Shown here: piece after piece, positions 24,165 through 32,997 of the stretch
Layout: each line of letters opens with the position of its first letter
Position numbering within the stretch: position 1 is the first letter of the stretch
Assembly: GCF_008806345.1 (NCBI RefSeq)
Contig: NZ_VZZJ01000008.1
Location: 164,669-197,803, forward strand
Reading direction: 5' to 3'
Length of the DNA stretch: 33,135 nucleotides
DNA from: Methylobacterium planeticum
Lineage (GTDB): Bacteria; Pseudomonadota; Alphaproteobacteria; Rhizobiales; Beijerinckiaceae
Notes under the pieces: generated by a model
What the model was told of the DNA's origin: nothing
The model's input: the letters and a program-made list of their open reading frames with translations, nothing else
Database searches by the model: none
Position numbers and translations under genes: made by a program

Positions 24165-25136
24165 ATGTCAAGCCGACACGAAGATCTGATCGTCATCGAC
24201 GGGCTGATCGTCTCGGATTTCGGTCCGGAGGTCTTCGCCGACATGCGTCGCGGCGGGATCACCGCCGCCAACTGCACCTGCTCGGTCTGGGAGGATTTCG
24301 CGACCACGATGCGGGCCGTGGCGCGCTGGCGGCGATGGTTCCGCGAGCACGCCGACCTGATCGCGCCGATCCACACCGCCGCCGACATCCGCCGGGTGAA
24401 GGCGGAGGGGCGCACCGGCATCATCCATGGCTGGCAGAACACCAGCGCCATCGAGGACCGCCTCGAGTACCTGGAGCTGTTCCATGCGCTCGGCCTGCGC
24501 ATCGTCCAGCTCACCTACAACACGCAGAACCTCGTCGGCTCCGGCTGCTACGAGTCCCACGACGGCGGCCTCTCGGATTTCGGCCGCGAGGTGCTGGCCG
24601 AGATGAACCGCCTCGGCATCCTCTGCGACCTGTCGCATGTGGGGTCGAAGACCAGCGAGGACGCGATCCGCGCCTCGACCCGGCGCGTGGCCTACTCGCA
24701 CTGCCTGCCGGCCGCCCTGAAGGCCCACCCGCGCAACAAGACCGACGCGCAGCTCCGCTTCATCGCCGAGCACGGCGGCTTCGTCGGCGTGACCATGTTC
24801 CCCCCCTTCCTGGCCCGGGGGCCGGCCGCGACGATCGAGGATTACGTCGACGCGATCGCCCACGTGATCGCGTGCGTCGGCGAGGAGAATGTCGGCATCG
24901 GGACCGACTTCACGCAGGGCTACGGCCGGCCCTTCTTCGACTACATCACCCACGACAAGGGTTACGGCCGCAAGCTGACCGAGTTCGGCGAGATCCTGAA
25001 CCCCGAGGGGATCCGCACGATCGGCGAGTTCCCCAACCTGACCGCCGCGATGGAGCGCCGCGGCTGGTCGGACCGGCGCATCGAGCGGGTGATGGGCGGC
25101 AACTGGCTCGCGCTCCTTGACGACGTCTGGGCCTGA
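24165..25136 (+). CDS. M19 dipeptidase-family protein, atypical (lacks HxD)
   Basis: This 323-residue protein is of the membrane/renal dipeptidase (M19) family. The family's later metal-ligand regions are seen as CDLSHVGSKTSEDAI (His), AYSHCLPAAL (His) and GIGTDFTQG (Asp). The family's opening DGHNDLP, whose His and Asp hold the first metal ions, is replaced by DGLIVSDFG at about residues 11-19. So one ligand pair is missing or altered. From memory it resembles the M19-like protein encoded beside the dimethylglycine demethylase genes in Pseudomonas, which has the same change, but I could not check this. It sits between the ATPase and the flavoenzyme gene. Its real reaction is unknown. Confidence 0.85.
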   Translation: MSSRHEDLIVIDGLIVSDFGPEVFADMRRGGITAANCTCSVWEDFATTMRAVARWRRWFREHADLIAPIHTAADIRRVKAEGRTGIIHGWQNTSAIEDRLEYLELFHALGLRIVQLTYNTQNLVGSGCYESHDGGLSDFGREVLAEMNRLGILCDLSHVGSKTSEDAIRASTRRVAYSHCLPAALKAHPRNKTDAQLRFIAEHGGFVGVTMFPPFLARGPAATIEDYVDAIAHVIACVGEENVGIGTDFTQGYGRPFFDYITHDKGYGRKLTEFGEILNPEGIRTIGEFPNLTAAMERRGWSDRRIERVMGGNWLALLDDVWA

Positions 25137-25174
25137 GCGCCATTCCTCCCTCAACGTTGCCGGAAGCGATCGCC

Positions 25175-26335
25175 ATGTCAGGGCATCCGAACACCTACGA
25201 CGTCATCGTGGCCGGCGTCGGCGGCATGGGCTCGGCCGCCTGCTGGCACCTGGCCCGGCGCGGCGTGCGGGTGCTCGGGCTCGAGCGCTTCGACATCCCC
25301 CACGCGATGGGGTCCTCGCACGGCTTCAACCGGATCATCCGGCTCGCCTATTTCGAGGATCCCTCCTACGTGCCGCTGCTGCGGCGCGCCTACGAGAACT
25401 GGCGCGAGCTGGAGAGCCGCTTCGGCGAGCAGCTCCTCTTCATCACGGGCTCGGTCGATGCGGGGCCGGCGGGGAGCACCATGGTCGAGGGCTCGCTCGC
25501 CGCCTGCCGCACGCACGACCTGGCGCATCGGCACCTCAGCGGAGCCGAGCTGCGGCGCCTCGCGCCGGGCTACGACCTGCCGGATTCGCATCAGGCCGTG
25601 CTGCAGCCGGACGGCGGCTTCGTCTCGGCGGAGCGCGCGATCGTGGCGCATGTCGCGATGGCGCAGGAGGCGGGCGCGGAGATCCATGCCCGGGAGCCGG
25701 TTCTGGGATGGGAGCCGACCGCCTCGGGCGTGCGCGTGCGGACCGAGCGCGGCACCTACGAGGCGGGACGCCTCGTGATCTCGGCCGGCTCCTGGATGGG
25801 TGAATTCGTGCCCGCGCTGCGGCGTGTGGCGGTCCCGGAGCGCCAGGTGCTCGGCTGGTTTCAACCCCGGGAGCCGGCCCTGTTCACGCCCGAGCGCTTC
25901 CCCGTGTTCAACATGGAGGTGGATGAGGGCAAGTTCTACGGCTTCCCCGTCTGGCACGTGCCGGGTTTCAAGATCGGCCGCTGGCACCATTTCGGCGAGA
26001 CGGGAAGCGCCGACACGCTCTCGCGGGATTGCGGACCGCGCGACGAGGAGGCCCTGCGGCCCTGCCTGCGCCGCTACTTCCCCGGCGCGGACGGCCCGAC
26101 GATGGCGCTGCGCGCCTGCTTCTTCACCAACACGCCCGACGAGCATTTCGTGATCGACACCCTCCCGGACCTCCCGCAGGTCGTCGTCGCCTCGCCCTGC
26201 TCGGGTCACGGCTACAAATTCTGCAGCGTCGTCGGCGAGATCCTGGCAGACCTGTCGACCGCCGGGAGCACCCGCTTCGACCTGTCGCTCCACGCGATCC
26301 GGCGGTTCGAGCAGCCGGCGGCCCCGGGCGCCTGA
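25175..26335 (+). CDS. FAD-dependent oxidase, sarcosine oxidase/N-methyltryptophan oxidase-like
   Basis: This 386-residue flavoenzyme is of the monomeric sarcosine oxidase family. The dinucleotide-binding motif is GVGGMG (residues 14-19). Arg53 and Arg56 in FNRIIRLAY match the substrate-carboxylate region. Lys266 is in GFKIG, the position of the O2-activating Lys. Cys315 in LRACFFTNTPDEHF is the expected covalent flavin attachment Cys. GHGYKF near residue 345 is also conserved. The Tyr two residues after the Cys in sarcosine oxidase is Phe here, so the substrate may differ. Members release formaldehyde, H2O2 and a demethylated amine. An ATG at 25175 with GGAAG upstream is preferred over the earlier TTG at 25157. 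It is the last gene of the operon. Confidence 0.88.
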   Translation: MSGHPNTYDVIVAGVGGMGSAACWHLARRGVRVLGLERFDIPHAMGSSHGFNRIIRLAYFEDPSYVPLLRRAYENWRELESRFGEQLLFITGSVDAGPAGSTMVEGSLAACRTHDLAHRHLSGAELRRLAPGYDLPDSHQAVLQPDGGFVSAERAIVAHVAMAQEAGAEIHAREPVLGWEPTASGVRVRTERGTYEAGRLVISAGSWMGEFVPALRRVAVPERQVLGWFQPREPALFTPERFPVFNMEVDEGKFYGFPVWHVPGFKIGRWHHFGETGSADTLSRDCGPRDEEALRPCLRRYFPGADGPTMALRACFFTNTPDEHFVIDTLPDLPQVVVASPCSGHGYKFCSVVGEILADLSTAGSTRFDLSLHAIRRFEQPAAPGA

Positions 26336-26661
26336 TCGCGCGAGGCCCGATCGACGGGGGGCAGTCAGCATGGCTAGTCGGTCGCTGAACCTGCCGTTTC
26401 CTGCAGGACGGGCGAACAGCGCGAGGCTGAGGTCCACCATGCGCTCCGCACCCCCGGTCCATCCACTGCCCTGAAGCAGGATCCCATGCTGTCCGGATCC
26501 AGAGCGGTTCTGACTTTTTTCGCGATGATGCCCATCGCGTCGGGTTCGATCACCACCGCCCGGCCCTCTGGCTCGCGCTCCTGCGCGTCGAGCGGCCGCG
26601 AACTGCTCGCGCCAAGCCTGGATGGTGGGTGTCGGGACGAAGAGCCACCCGTGGGGGCGGA
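26336..26661. other. Gene-free spacer; probable degenerate repeat-like DNA
   Basis: No supported gene lies between the oxidase stop and the CoA-transferase stop. CGCGATG (26521-26527) and CATCGCG (26533-26539) form a 7-base-pair hairpin, preceded by six T residues at about 26515. For a plus-strand transcript the T-run is on the wrong side, so it is not a standard terminator. The stretch has small frames with short matches to nothing I recognise. It lies at the compositional break between the GC-rich operons and the less GC-rich gntP/CoA-transferase segment, so an old insertion point is possible. Confidence 0.35.
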
Positions 26662-28680
26662 TCAACTCGGATCTGCGAGGTCGCGCAGATATTTGCGAGC
26701 ATCGTCGGCGCTTTCGTAAATATGCGGTGCGACGCCGCGAGCCTCCAGAGCCTCACCTAATTTAATGCGCAGGAAGCCGCTGGTCGTGTATCGACTTACT
26801 CCAGAATAGAACTCATCCGTTAACCACTTGACCATATCTGAATATGCGTCTATTACATCCGGATAAGCAGTAAAATTATCGTAATTGACGATCGCATGCG
26901 CTTTTCGCTTGAGATCAGAGAAACGTTTCACGACAACCGAGCGAATTTGCTCGACATCATTTTGCGTCCTAACAGTATGATGTGACAAATTCACAAAGAA
27001 AACGTTCTGCTGTGGATCATACACGAAGCGATCTTCCAGGGGGATGCGCAAGAGATCATCTCGCAGCCTCATCGGCTCAACGTCAAAGATGCGGCTGTCC
27101 ATGAACGGCAGCGGCTCGCGGATCAGGGGCGTGAAGTCCATGTGCGCGAGAATATCGCGCTCCAGCTCGACGCCGGGCGCGATCTCGATCAGCTTGAGCC
27201 CTTGCTCTTCCAACCTGAACACGCAACGTTCGGTGATGTACAGCACCGGTTGTTGGCGCTTTCGGGCGTATGTCCCGCTGAACGTTCGGTGTTCCACCTC
27301 GGTCACGAATTTGCGCGCGGTTCCATCCTCCACGATGCGCAATTGCCCGTTCTCGATCGTCGTGCGGAGCTTGCCAGCATTGAAGGTCCCGACGAAGACG
27401 ACCTCCTTCGCATTCTGACTGATGTTGATGAAACCGCCGGCTCCGGCCAGGCGGTTGCCGAAGCGGCTCACGTTGAGATTGCCCTCGCGGTCCGCCTGCG
27501 CCAGGCCCAGGAAGGCCACGTCCAACCCACCACCGTCGTAGAAGTCGAACTGGTAGGGCTGGTCGATCACAGCCTGCGCGTTGATGGCGGCTCCGAAGTC
27601 GAGGCCTCCGGCCGGCACGCCTCCGACGACGCCCGGTTCCGCCGTCAGCGTGATGAGATCGATAATTTTCTCCTCCGCCGCGACACTGGCAACACCCTCG
27701 GGCATCCCAATGCCGAGATTGACCACGCTGTTGGCCTTCAGCTCCATCGCGGCCCGACGGGCGATGAGCTTGCGCTCGCTCATCGCCATCGGTGCGATCG
27801 AGTTCATCGGGGCCTTGATCTCCCCGCTGAAGGCCGGATTGAAGACGGTGGCAAAGGTTTGCTGATGATGCTCGGGCTTTTCGGCGACCACCACGCAGTC
27901 GACGAGGATGCCCGGGACCTTGACCTGCCGAGGATTGAGGCTGCCGCTCTCGGCAAGCCGTTCAACTTGCACGATGACGATCCCGTTGGAGTTGCGGACC
28001 GCCATGGCAATCGAGAGCGCTTCGAGCGTCAGCGCCTCGCGTTCCATGGAGATGTTGCCCTCGGGATCCGCCGTCGTGCCGCGGATGATGCCCACGGTGA
28101 TCGGGAAGGTCTTGTAGAAGAGGAGTTCTTCACCGCCGATCTGTAGGAGTTCGACCAGATCTTCCGTGGTCCGAGCGTTGATCTTGCCGCCGCCGAAGCG
28201 CGGATCGACGAAGGTTCCGAGGCCGACGCGGGTCAAGTGGCCGGGCCGATGGGCGGCGATGTCGCGGAACAGGTGCGAGATGACGCCTTGAGGCAGGTTA
28301 TAGGCTTCAACTTGGTTGGCGAGGGCGAGCCGCTGCACCTTCGGGACGAGTCCCCAATGCCCCCCGACCACCCGCTTGAGAAGGCCCTCGTGCCCGAGAT
28401 GATTGAGTCCCTGATCCTTCCCGTCCCCCTGGCCGGCGGCATAGACGAGGGTGAGGTTCTGCGGCTTGCCGCTGGTCAGGAAGTCCTCTTGGTTCCTCGA
28501 GAGGAAGAGGTCTTCCAGCGCCACAGCGATGGCTTCCGGGAAACCGATGCCAACAAACCCGCCGGTCGCAACGGTATCGCCGTCGCGGATCAACCGGACA
28601 GCTTCCGTGGCCGTCACGATCTTGCCCCGCTCGGGCGAGCGCAGCGAGGACAGCAGTGGATGAGGGGCGTGGTTCGGCAT
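26662..28680 (-). CDS. Acyl-CoA:carboxylate CoA-transferase with extra C-terminal domain
   Basis: This is a 672-residue class I CoA-transferase, like propionate or acetate CoA-transferase (Pct/YdiF). The N-terminal alpha part has [29 protein letters not shown] and a beta part from about residue 300. The catalytic Glu is residue 348 ([17 protein letters not shown]), and GMPEGVASV lies just before it. About 140 residues (from 532) go beyond the usual length. They read [14 protein letters not shown] and then DARKYLRDL at the end and resemble a SpoIIAA/STAS-like fold by pattern. GC over this tail is about 44%, against about 60% in the rest of the gene. AAGG lies about 9 bases ahead of the ATG at 28680; a GTG at 28689 is an alternative. 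It follows the gntP gene by 111 bases. Confidence 0.88.
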   Translation of the reverse strand: MPNHAPHPLLSSLRSPERGKIVTATEAVRLIRDGDTVATGGFVGIGFPEAIAVALEDLFLSRNQEDFLTSGKPQNLTLVYAAGQGDGKDQGLNHLGHEGLLKRVVGGHWGLVPKVQRLALANQVEAYNLPQGVISHLFRDIAAHRPGHLTRVGLGTFVDPRFGGGKINARTTEDLVELLQIGGEELLFYKTFPITVGIIRGTTADPEGNISMEREALTLEALSIAMAVRNSNGIVIVQVERLAESGSLNPRQVKVPGILVDCVVVAEKPEHHQQTFATVFNPAFSGEIKAPMNSIAPMAMSERKLIARRAAMELKANSVVNLGIGMPEGVASVAAEEKIIDLITLTAEPGVVGGVPAGGLDFGAAINAQAVIDQPYQFDFYDGGGLDVAFLGLAQADREGNLNVSRFGNRLAGAGGFINISQNAKEVVFVGTFNAGKLRTTIENGQLRIVEDGTARKFVTEVEHRTFSGTYARKRQQPVLYITERCVFRLEEQGLKLIEIAPGVELERDILAHMDFTPLIREPLPFMDSRIFDVEPMRLRDDLLRIPLEDRFVYDPQQNVFFVNLSHHTVRTQNDVEQIRSVVVKRFSDLKRKAHAIVNYDNFTAYPDVIDAYSDMVKWLTDEFYSGVSRYTTSGFLRIKLGEALEARGVAPHIYESADDARKYLRDLADPS

Positions 28681-28791
28681 GAGGGTCACCCTTGCGACGT
28701 GCTACGCGGCGGGATCGGATGTCGGAGCCGCGCCAATCTGCTCAATGCCTTCCGTCTGACGGTGGTTCAGGAGCACCACACGCTGCAGCTT

Positions 28792-30183
28792 TCAGACGAG
28801 GCCGGTCGCGTAGTAGACGGCGATGACGACGAACACGGCCACGGTCTTGATGCAGGTGATGACGAAGATGTTGCCGTAGGATTGCTTGTGGGTGAGCCCG
28901 GTGACCGCCAGTACGGTGATGACAGCCCCATTGTGCGGCAGCGTGTCCATGCCGCCGCTCGCCATTGAGGCGACCCGGTGCAGAACTTGGAGCGGAATGC
29001 CCGCCGCGTTCGCGGCCGCGATGAACTGCTCGGACATGGCAGCGAGCGCGATGCTCATGCCACCCGATGCGGAGCCCGTGATGCCCGCGAGCACGGACAC
29101 CGTGATGGCCTCGTTGACGAGCGGGTTGGGAATGGTCCGCAGGGCATCACGAATCACCAGAAATCCCGGCAATGCAGCGATCACCGCACCGAACCCGTAC
29201 TCTGCGGCCGTGTTCATGGACGCCAGCAGAGAGCCGGCGACGGCGGCCTTCGTTCCTTCGGCGAACCGCTCCTTGACCGGGCGGAAGGCGAACAGCAGCA
29301 CCGAGAGGATGCCGAGCAGCAGCGCGCCTTCGACGGCCCAAATCGCAGCCACGGCCGAGACGTCGGTCACCAGCGGCTTTGGCAGGCCCGCCAGGGTGGT
29401 CGCGTTCGTCGTGCCGTACGCGCTCACGATCAACGGGGCCAGCAGCTTGTTCGCCACGCCCACGATGACGAGCGGCAGAATGGCGATGCCGGGATGGGCA
29501 AGCTCGCGGTCTGCGACGAGCTCGGGCTCATTCAGGTGCCCCTCGCCATAGCCCTCGCCCGCCGTCGCGGCACGCCGGCGGCACCATTCCAGGTACGTCA
29601 TGCCGACAATGAGGATGAAGGTCGCGCCGATCATGCCGAGCACCGGCGCCGCCCACGTATCGGTCTTGAAGAAGGTAGTCGGGATGATGTTCTGGATCTG
29701 GGGTGTTCCAGGTAGTGAATCCATCGTGAACGTGAACGCTCCCAACGCGATGGTGGCCGGGATCAGACGCTTTGGAATATCACCTTGCCGAAACATTTCG
29801 GCTGCGAAGGGATAGATCGCGAACACTGCCACAAAGAGCGAAACACCGCCATAGGTAAGCACCGCTCCCACCAGAACGATGGCCAGCATGGCCCGCTCGC
29901 GTCCAACGAGCCGAATTACGGCCTTGACGATGGACTTCGAGAAACCGGACAACTCGATTACTTTGCCGAAGACGGCACCCAGGAGAAAGACCGGGAAGTA
30001 CAACTTCACGAAGCCGACCATTTTCTCCATGAACAGGCTGGTGAAGACAGGAGGGACAGCGGTCGGATCGGTGAACAGCACGGCCAGCATGGCCGCGATT
30101 GGAGCGAAGAGGATGACGCTGAACCCGCGATAGGCGACGTACATCAGCAGTACCAACGCAGCGATGGCGATCAGGAAACTCAT
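28792..30183 (-). CDS. GntP-family permease (organic acid transporter)
   Basis: This 463-residue membrane protein is of the GntP/ion-transporter superfamily with about 12-14 hydrophobic segments. Typical blocks are FPVFLLGAVFGKVIELSG, LTYGGVSLFVAVFAIYP, TMDSLPGTPQIQNIIP and, near the C-terminus, MASGGMDTLPHNGAVI. A strong GGGAGG lies seven bases upstream of the ATG at 30183, which decides the start. Family members carry gluconate, 3-hydroxybutyrate and short-chain acids. The next gene, read in the same direction, is a CoA-transferase. Together they look like uptake and activation of a small organic acid. Confidence 0.92.
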   Translation of the reverse strand: MSFLIAIAALVLLMYVAYRGFSVILFAPIAAMLAVLFTDPTAVPPVFTSLFMEKMVGFVKLYFPVFLLGAVFGKVIELSGFSKSIVKAVIRLVGRERAMLAIVLVGAVLTYGGVSLFVAVFAIYPFAAEMFRQGDIPKRLIPATIALGAFTFTMDSLPGTPQIQNIIPTTFFKTDTWAAPVLGMIGATFILIVGMTYLEWCRRRAATAGEGYGEGHLNEPELVADRELAHPGIAILPLVIVGVANKLLAPLIVSAYGTTNATTLAGLPKPLVTDVSAVAAIWAVEGALLLGILSVLLFAFRPVKERFAEGTKAAVAGSLLASMNTAAEYGFGAVIAALPGFLVIRDALRTIPNPLVNEAITVSVLAGITGSASGGMSIALAAMSEQFIAAANAAGIPLQVLHRVASMASGGMDTLPHNGAVITVLAVTGLTHKQSYGNIFVITCIKTVAVFVVIAVYYATGLV

Positions 30184-30320
30184 GTATCCTCCCGACAGAT
30201 CGCTCTCCTGAAGTGCGAGGGCTCGCAACTCGGCGTCCGTTCGTTTTGTCCTGGACCGCACTTACTTTCGTTTCAAGGCTTAAACCTCTCGTTCGGGTAC
30301 AATTCTTCTACTTTGATACT

Positions 30321-30336
30321 GGCAATGACCTGGCCG
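30321..30336 (-). promoter_or_regulatory. Candidate sigma-54 (-24/-12) promoter for gntP
   Basis: On the minus strand CGGCCAGGTCATTGCC matches the sigma-54 pattern TGGCACG-N4-TTGC at the essential GG and GC, separated by 10 bases. It lies about 140 bases upstream of the gntP ATG, pointing at it. Sigma-54 and an enhancer-binding protein often control acetate or hydroxybutyrate-type uptake genes, which fits the two genes. Only one of these motifs is seen and no enhancer site was found. Confidence 0.4.
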
Positions 30337-30653
30337 GCATTTTGGCCCGGGCCGCCTCCGAAGCTAATGCATGGCTGCAGCCATGGGTGTCGATGCCGGG
30401 GACGTCGCCCGAGAAAGCCCAGTGCCAGCCAGGCGTCCTACCCGCCCGGTGCGCCGTCTCTGATAGCGCGTCCGGCGTGGTTCGAGTCGCGGCCCGTCTT
30501 GGTGATGTCTCGGCCGAACGAGGTGGCGGCCTGAGACGATGAGGCTCAGATAACAATTCGGGCTCGGCGTCTTCTGCGATCGCCGGCTCCTCGATCGACT
30601 TATCCCCATCACAGTGCATAGTTCTCGTTTGCGGGTGAGTCCGGTGATTGCAG
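30337..30653. other. Intergenic region with a 16-base palindrome at 30370-30385
   Basis: The region between the divergent gntP and kup genes holds no supported gene. CATGGCTGCAGCCATG at 30370-30385 is a perfect 16-base palindrome. It lies upstream of the sigma-54-like site and could be the binding site of a dimeric regulator, though such palindromes can arise in GC-rich DNA. Short frames on both strands have no homology I recognise. Confidence 0.45.
30595..30622 (+). promoter_or_regulatory. Possible sigma-70 promoter for kup
   Basis: TCGACT at 30595-30600 and CATAGT at 30617-30622, with a 16-base spacer, give four of six matches to each consensus. The leader to the ATG at 30654 would be about 25 bases, with GGTGA at 30643-30647 as ribosome-binding site. 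Confidence 0.3.
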
Positions 30654-32648
30654 ATGGGACAAGCTCTCGGAAACGCGGGTGCAGCGCCGAGCGCGGCAGG
30701 TCTGCCGGATGCCCCGGTTGTCCGTAAACCCGGCTCCGTCAAAGGCGGCGCTAAGCCGGCACTGATGCTCGGCGCACTCGGTGTCGTCTACGGCGACATA
30801 GGCACGAGCCCGCTCTACGCGTTCAAGGAAGGCGTGAAAGCGGCGATCGCCAGCGGCGCACCGATCTCGGCAGCAGCGATCGGCGGTGTCTCCTTGATCT
30901 TATGGGCGCTGATCCTCATCGTCTCCCTGAAATATGCCGTGTTGATCCTGCGCGCCGACAACAAGGGTGAAGGCGGCATCGTCGCTATGCTCGCCCTACT
31001 TGGCGCGCGGAACGCGGAAGCTGGATCGTGGCGCGCTCTACTCCTTGTGGTCGGCTTGATCGGTGCGGCGCTGCTCTTCGGCGACGGAGCGATCACCCCG
31101 GCGATCTCGGTGCTGTCGGCCATCGAAGGGCTCAAGGTCGACGCGCCGGTGCTCACGCCCTTCGTCGTCCCGATCACCATCACCATTCTGGTCGGCTTGT
31201 TTCTGGTTCAACGGCGCGGTGTCGCGGTGATCGGACGGGTCTTCGGACCCGTGATGCTCGTCTGGTTCGTGGTCATAGCCCTGCTCGGTATTCCGAGCAT
31301 CGTGCGAAGCCCCGAGATCCTCCTGGCCTTCAATCCCTGGAGAGCGATCGATTTCCTGGTTCAGGCCGGCTGGGGTGTCGCCTTTGCGATGCTGGGCGCC
31401 GCCTTCCTTGCGGTCACCGGCGGCGAGGCTATGTACGCCGACCTCGGCCATTTCGGAGCGACCCCTATCAGGGTCTCTTGGTTCGGCTTCGTGCTGCCGG
31501 CCCTGGTGATCCATTACTGTGGGCAGGGCGCGCTGCTGCTCGCCGAGCCGGACGCCATCGAGAACCCGTTCTATCGGCTCGCGCCCGATTGGGCGCACTA
31601 CCCTCTGATCGGGCTCGCCACGGTCGCGACGATCATCGCCTCGCAGGCGATCATCTCAGGCGCGTTCTCGCTGACCCAACAATCGATCCAACTTGGCTTC
31701 ATGCCGGCGATGCGCGTCGTTCACACAGATCACGAGGAGCGCGGACAGATCTACGTGCCGGTCGTCAACTGGGCGCTCGCCATCGCCACGCTGATGGCCG
31801 TGGTGCTATTCGGGTCCTCGGACGCCCTGGCCGGCGCCTACGGCATTGCCGTCTCGGGGTTGATGGCGATCACGACGCTGATGGCCGCGCTGATCGCCCT
31901 GAAGTGGGGGTACAACCCGCTCGCCGTCTTCGCCGTCAACGGCTTCTTCCTCGTCATCGACCTCGTTTTCTTGGCGGCCAACAGCGCCAAGCTATTCGAG
32001 GGAGGGTGGTTCCCGCTGCTTCTCGCCTTCGCAATCGCCTTCCTGATGCTGACTTGGATGAAGGGCAACCGCGCGCTGGAGGGGGTTCGTGAAAGCCTGC
32101 GCCAGTCCGAGAAAACGTTTCTCGCCCGCCTCTCCTCGCACCCACCCGTGACCTTGCCCGGAACCGCCGCCTTTCTCACGGTGGCAACCGAAGGGATCCC
32201 GACGGCACTCGGCCGCCTGGTCGAGCGCAGCCACTGCTTGCACGAGCGCATCCTGCTGATCACCGTGACCTACGAGGAGGTGCCGGTCATCCCGGCGAGC
32301 GAGCGAGCGCAGGTGACCCTCGTGGCTCAGGGCATCCGCAAGGCGATCTCGAAATTCACGCCGGGCATGGAGCGCGTCGTGCTGCGCTACGGCTTCATGC
32401 AGACGGCTTCGATTCCCGAGGGGCTGCAATGCGCGGTCACCAGCAGATTGCTGCCGCCGGAATACGTTGAGGACATGACCTTCTTCGTTGGCCATGAGGT
32501 AATCCTGCCAGCAGCCAAAAACTCAGCCTTCCGGAACTGGCGAGGCAGCCTCTTCGCCTTCATGAAGCGCAACGCCGAGAGTACCGGGGCATTCTTCTGC
32601 ATTCCCGCCCGACAGGTGGTCGAAGTTGGCACCGAGATTGAGATTTGA
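30654..32648 (+). CDS. kup: Kup (KUP/HAK/KT) potassium uptake protein
   Basis: This is a 664-residue potassium:proton symporter of the inner membrane. After a 35-residue cytoplasmic segment, the family signature GDIGTSPLYAFKEG lies at residues 47-60. About twelve membrane helices follow, including the GDGAITPAISVLSA and GGEAMYADLGHFG motifs, and then a C-terminal cytoplasmic part (after about residue 460) that ends EVGTEIEI. The total length is at the usual 620-670. The ATG at 30654 is chosen over a TTG at 30648. The gene stands alone, divergent from gntP, and its GC content is higher than that of the two neighbours to its left. Confidence 0.96.
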   Translation: MGQALGNAGAAPSAAGLPDAPVVRKPGSVKGGAKPALMLGALGVVYGDIGTSPLYAFKEGVKAAIASGAPISAAAIGGVSLILWALILIVSLKYAVLILRADNKGEGGIVAMLALLGARNAEAGSWRALLLVVGLIGAALLFGDGAITPAISVLSAIEGLKVDAPVLTPFVVPITITILVGLFLVQRRGVAVIGRVFGPVMLVWFVVIALLGIPSIVRSPEILLAFNPWRAIDFLVQAGWGVAFAMLGAAFLAVTGGEAMYADLGHFGATPIRVSWFGFVLPALVIHYCGQGALLLAEPDAIENPFYRLAPDWAHYPLIGLATVATIIASQAIISGAFSLTQQSIQLGFMPAMRVVHTDHEERGQIYVPVVNWALAIATLMAVVLFGSSDALAGAYGIAVSGLMAITTLMAALIALKWGYNPLAVFAVNGFFLVIDLVFLAANSAKLFEGGWFPLLLAFAIAFLMLTWMKGNRALEGVRESLRQSEKTFLARLSSHPPVTLPGTAAFLTVATEGIPTALGRLVERSHCLHERILLITVTYEEVPVIPASERAQVTLVAQGIRKAISKFTPGMERVVLRYGFMQTASIPEGLQCAVTSRLLPPEYVEDMTFFVGHEVILPAAKNSAFRNWRGSLFAFMKRNAESTGAFFCIPARQVVEVGTEIEI

Positions 32649-32670
32649 TTACGCGCGCGCGGCGGCATCC

Positions 32671-32997
32671 TCAATCAGCGAGGGTTCGCATCGTCACGGC
32701 TCCATCTCCGCAAGGCCTCCAAGATCCTCGTGCTGCCCTGGTTCGGAGGTGCGCGCGAAATCCGAGTTTAGAGCGGCCTCGCTTGGGTTCGGCCGGTCTG
32801 CTCGCGGCGACCGCCCGCGCAACCGCGAGTGCTGGATGACGGGCGCCAAGGTCATCCCGCTGTTGCATCATCTCTCGGATGCGCCACTCCTGGGCGGCGA
32901 TGGTCTCGGCACACGCACTGAGTTCCGCTTCGAGCTGGCGCAGGCGGCGGATGTCGGCCCGGTTCGCTTGCCCGACGAGAGGCGAACCATGTGCCAC
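32671..32997 (-). CDS. Hypothetical small protein with coiled-coil-like N-terminus
   Basis: This is a 108-residue frame convergent with kup. I do not recognise the family. The first half (ADIRRLRQLEAELSACAETI and then AAQEWRIREMMQQRDD) is helical with heptad-like Leu/Ile spacing, consistent with a short coiled coil. The second half is Arg/Ala-rich and looks less protein-like. The start is GTG at 32995-32997, with GGGGG about seven bases upstream. No partner gene is seen inside the window. It may be a small structural protein or a spurious frame; codon use would tell. Confidence 0.4.
   Translation of the reverse strand: MAHGSPLVGQANRADIRRLRQLEAELSACAETIAAQEWRIREMMQQRDDLGARHPALAVARAVAASRPAEPKRGRSKLGFRAHLRTRAARGSWRPCGDGAVTMRTLAD

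Noticed and set aside
26513..26539. A hairpin with an adjacent T-run, considered as an intrinsic terminator for the oxidase operon.
   Set aside because: The T-run lies before the stem for a plus-strand transcript and appears as A residues after the stem on the minus strand, so neither direction fits.
26370..26661. A possible insertion-sequence remnant in short minus-strand frames such as AWREQFAAARR.
   Set aside because: The match is too short and spread over several frames, and no terminal repeats or catalytic motifs are visible.
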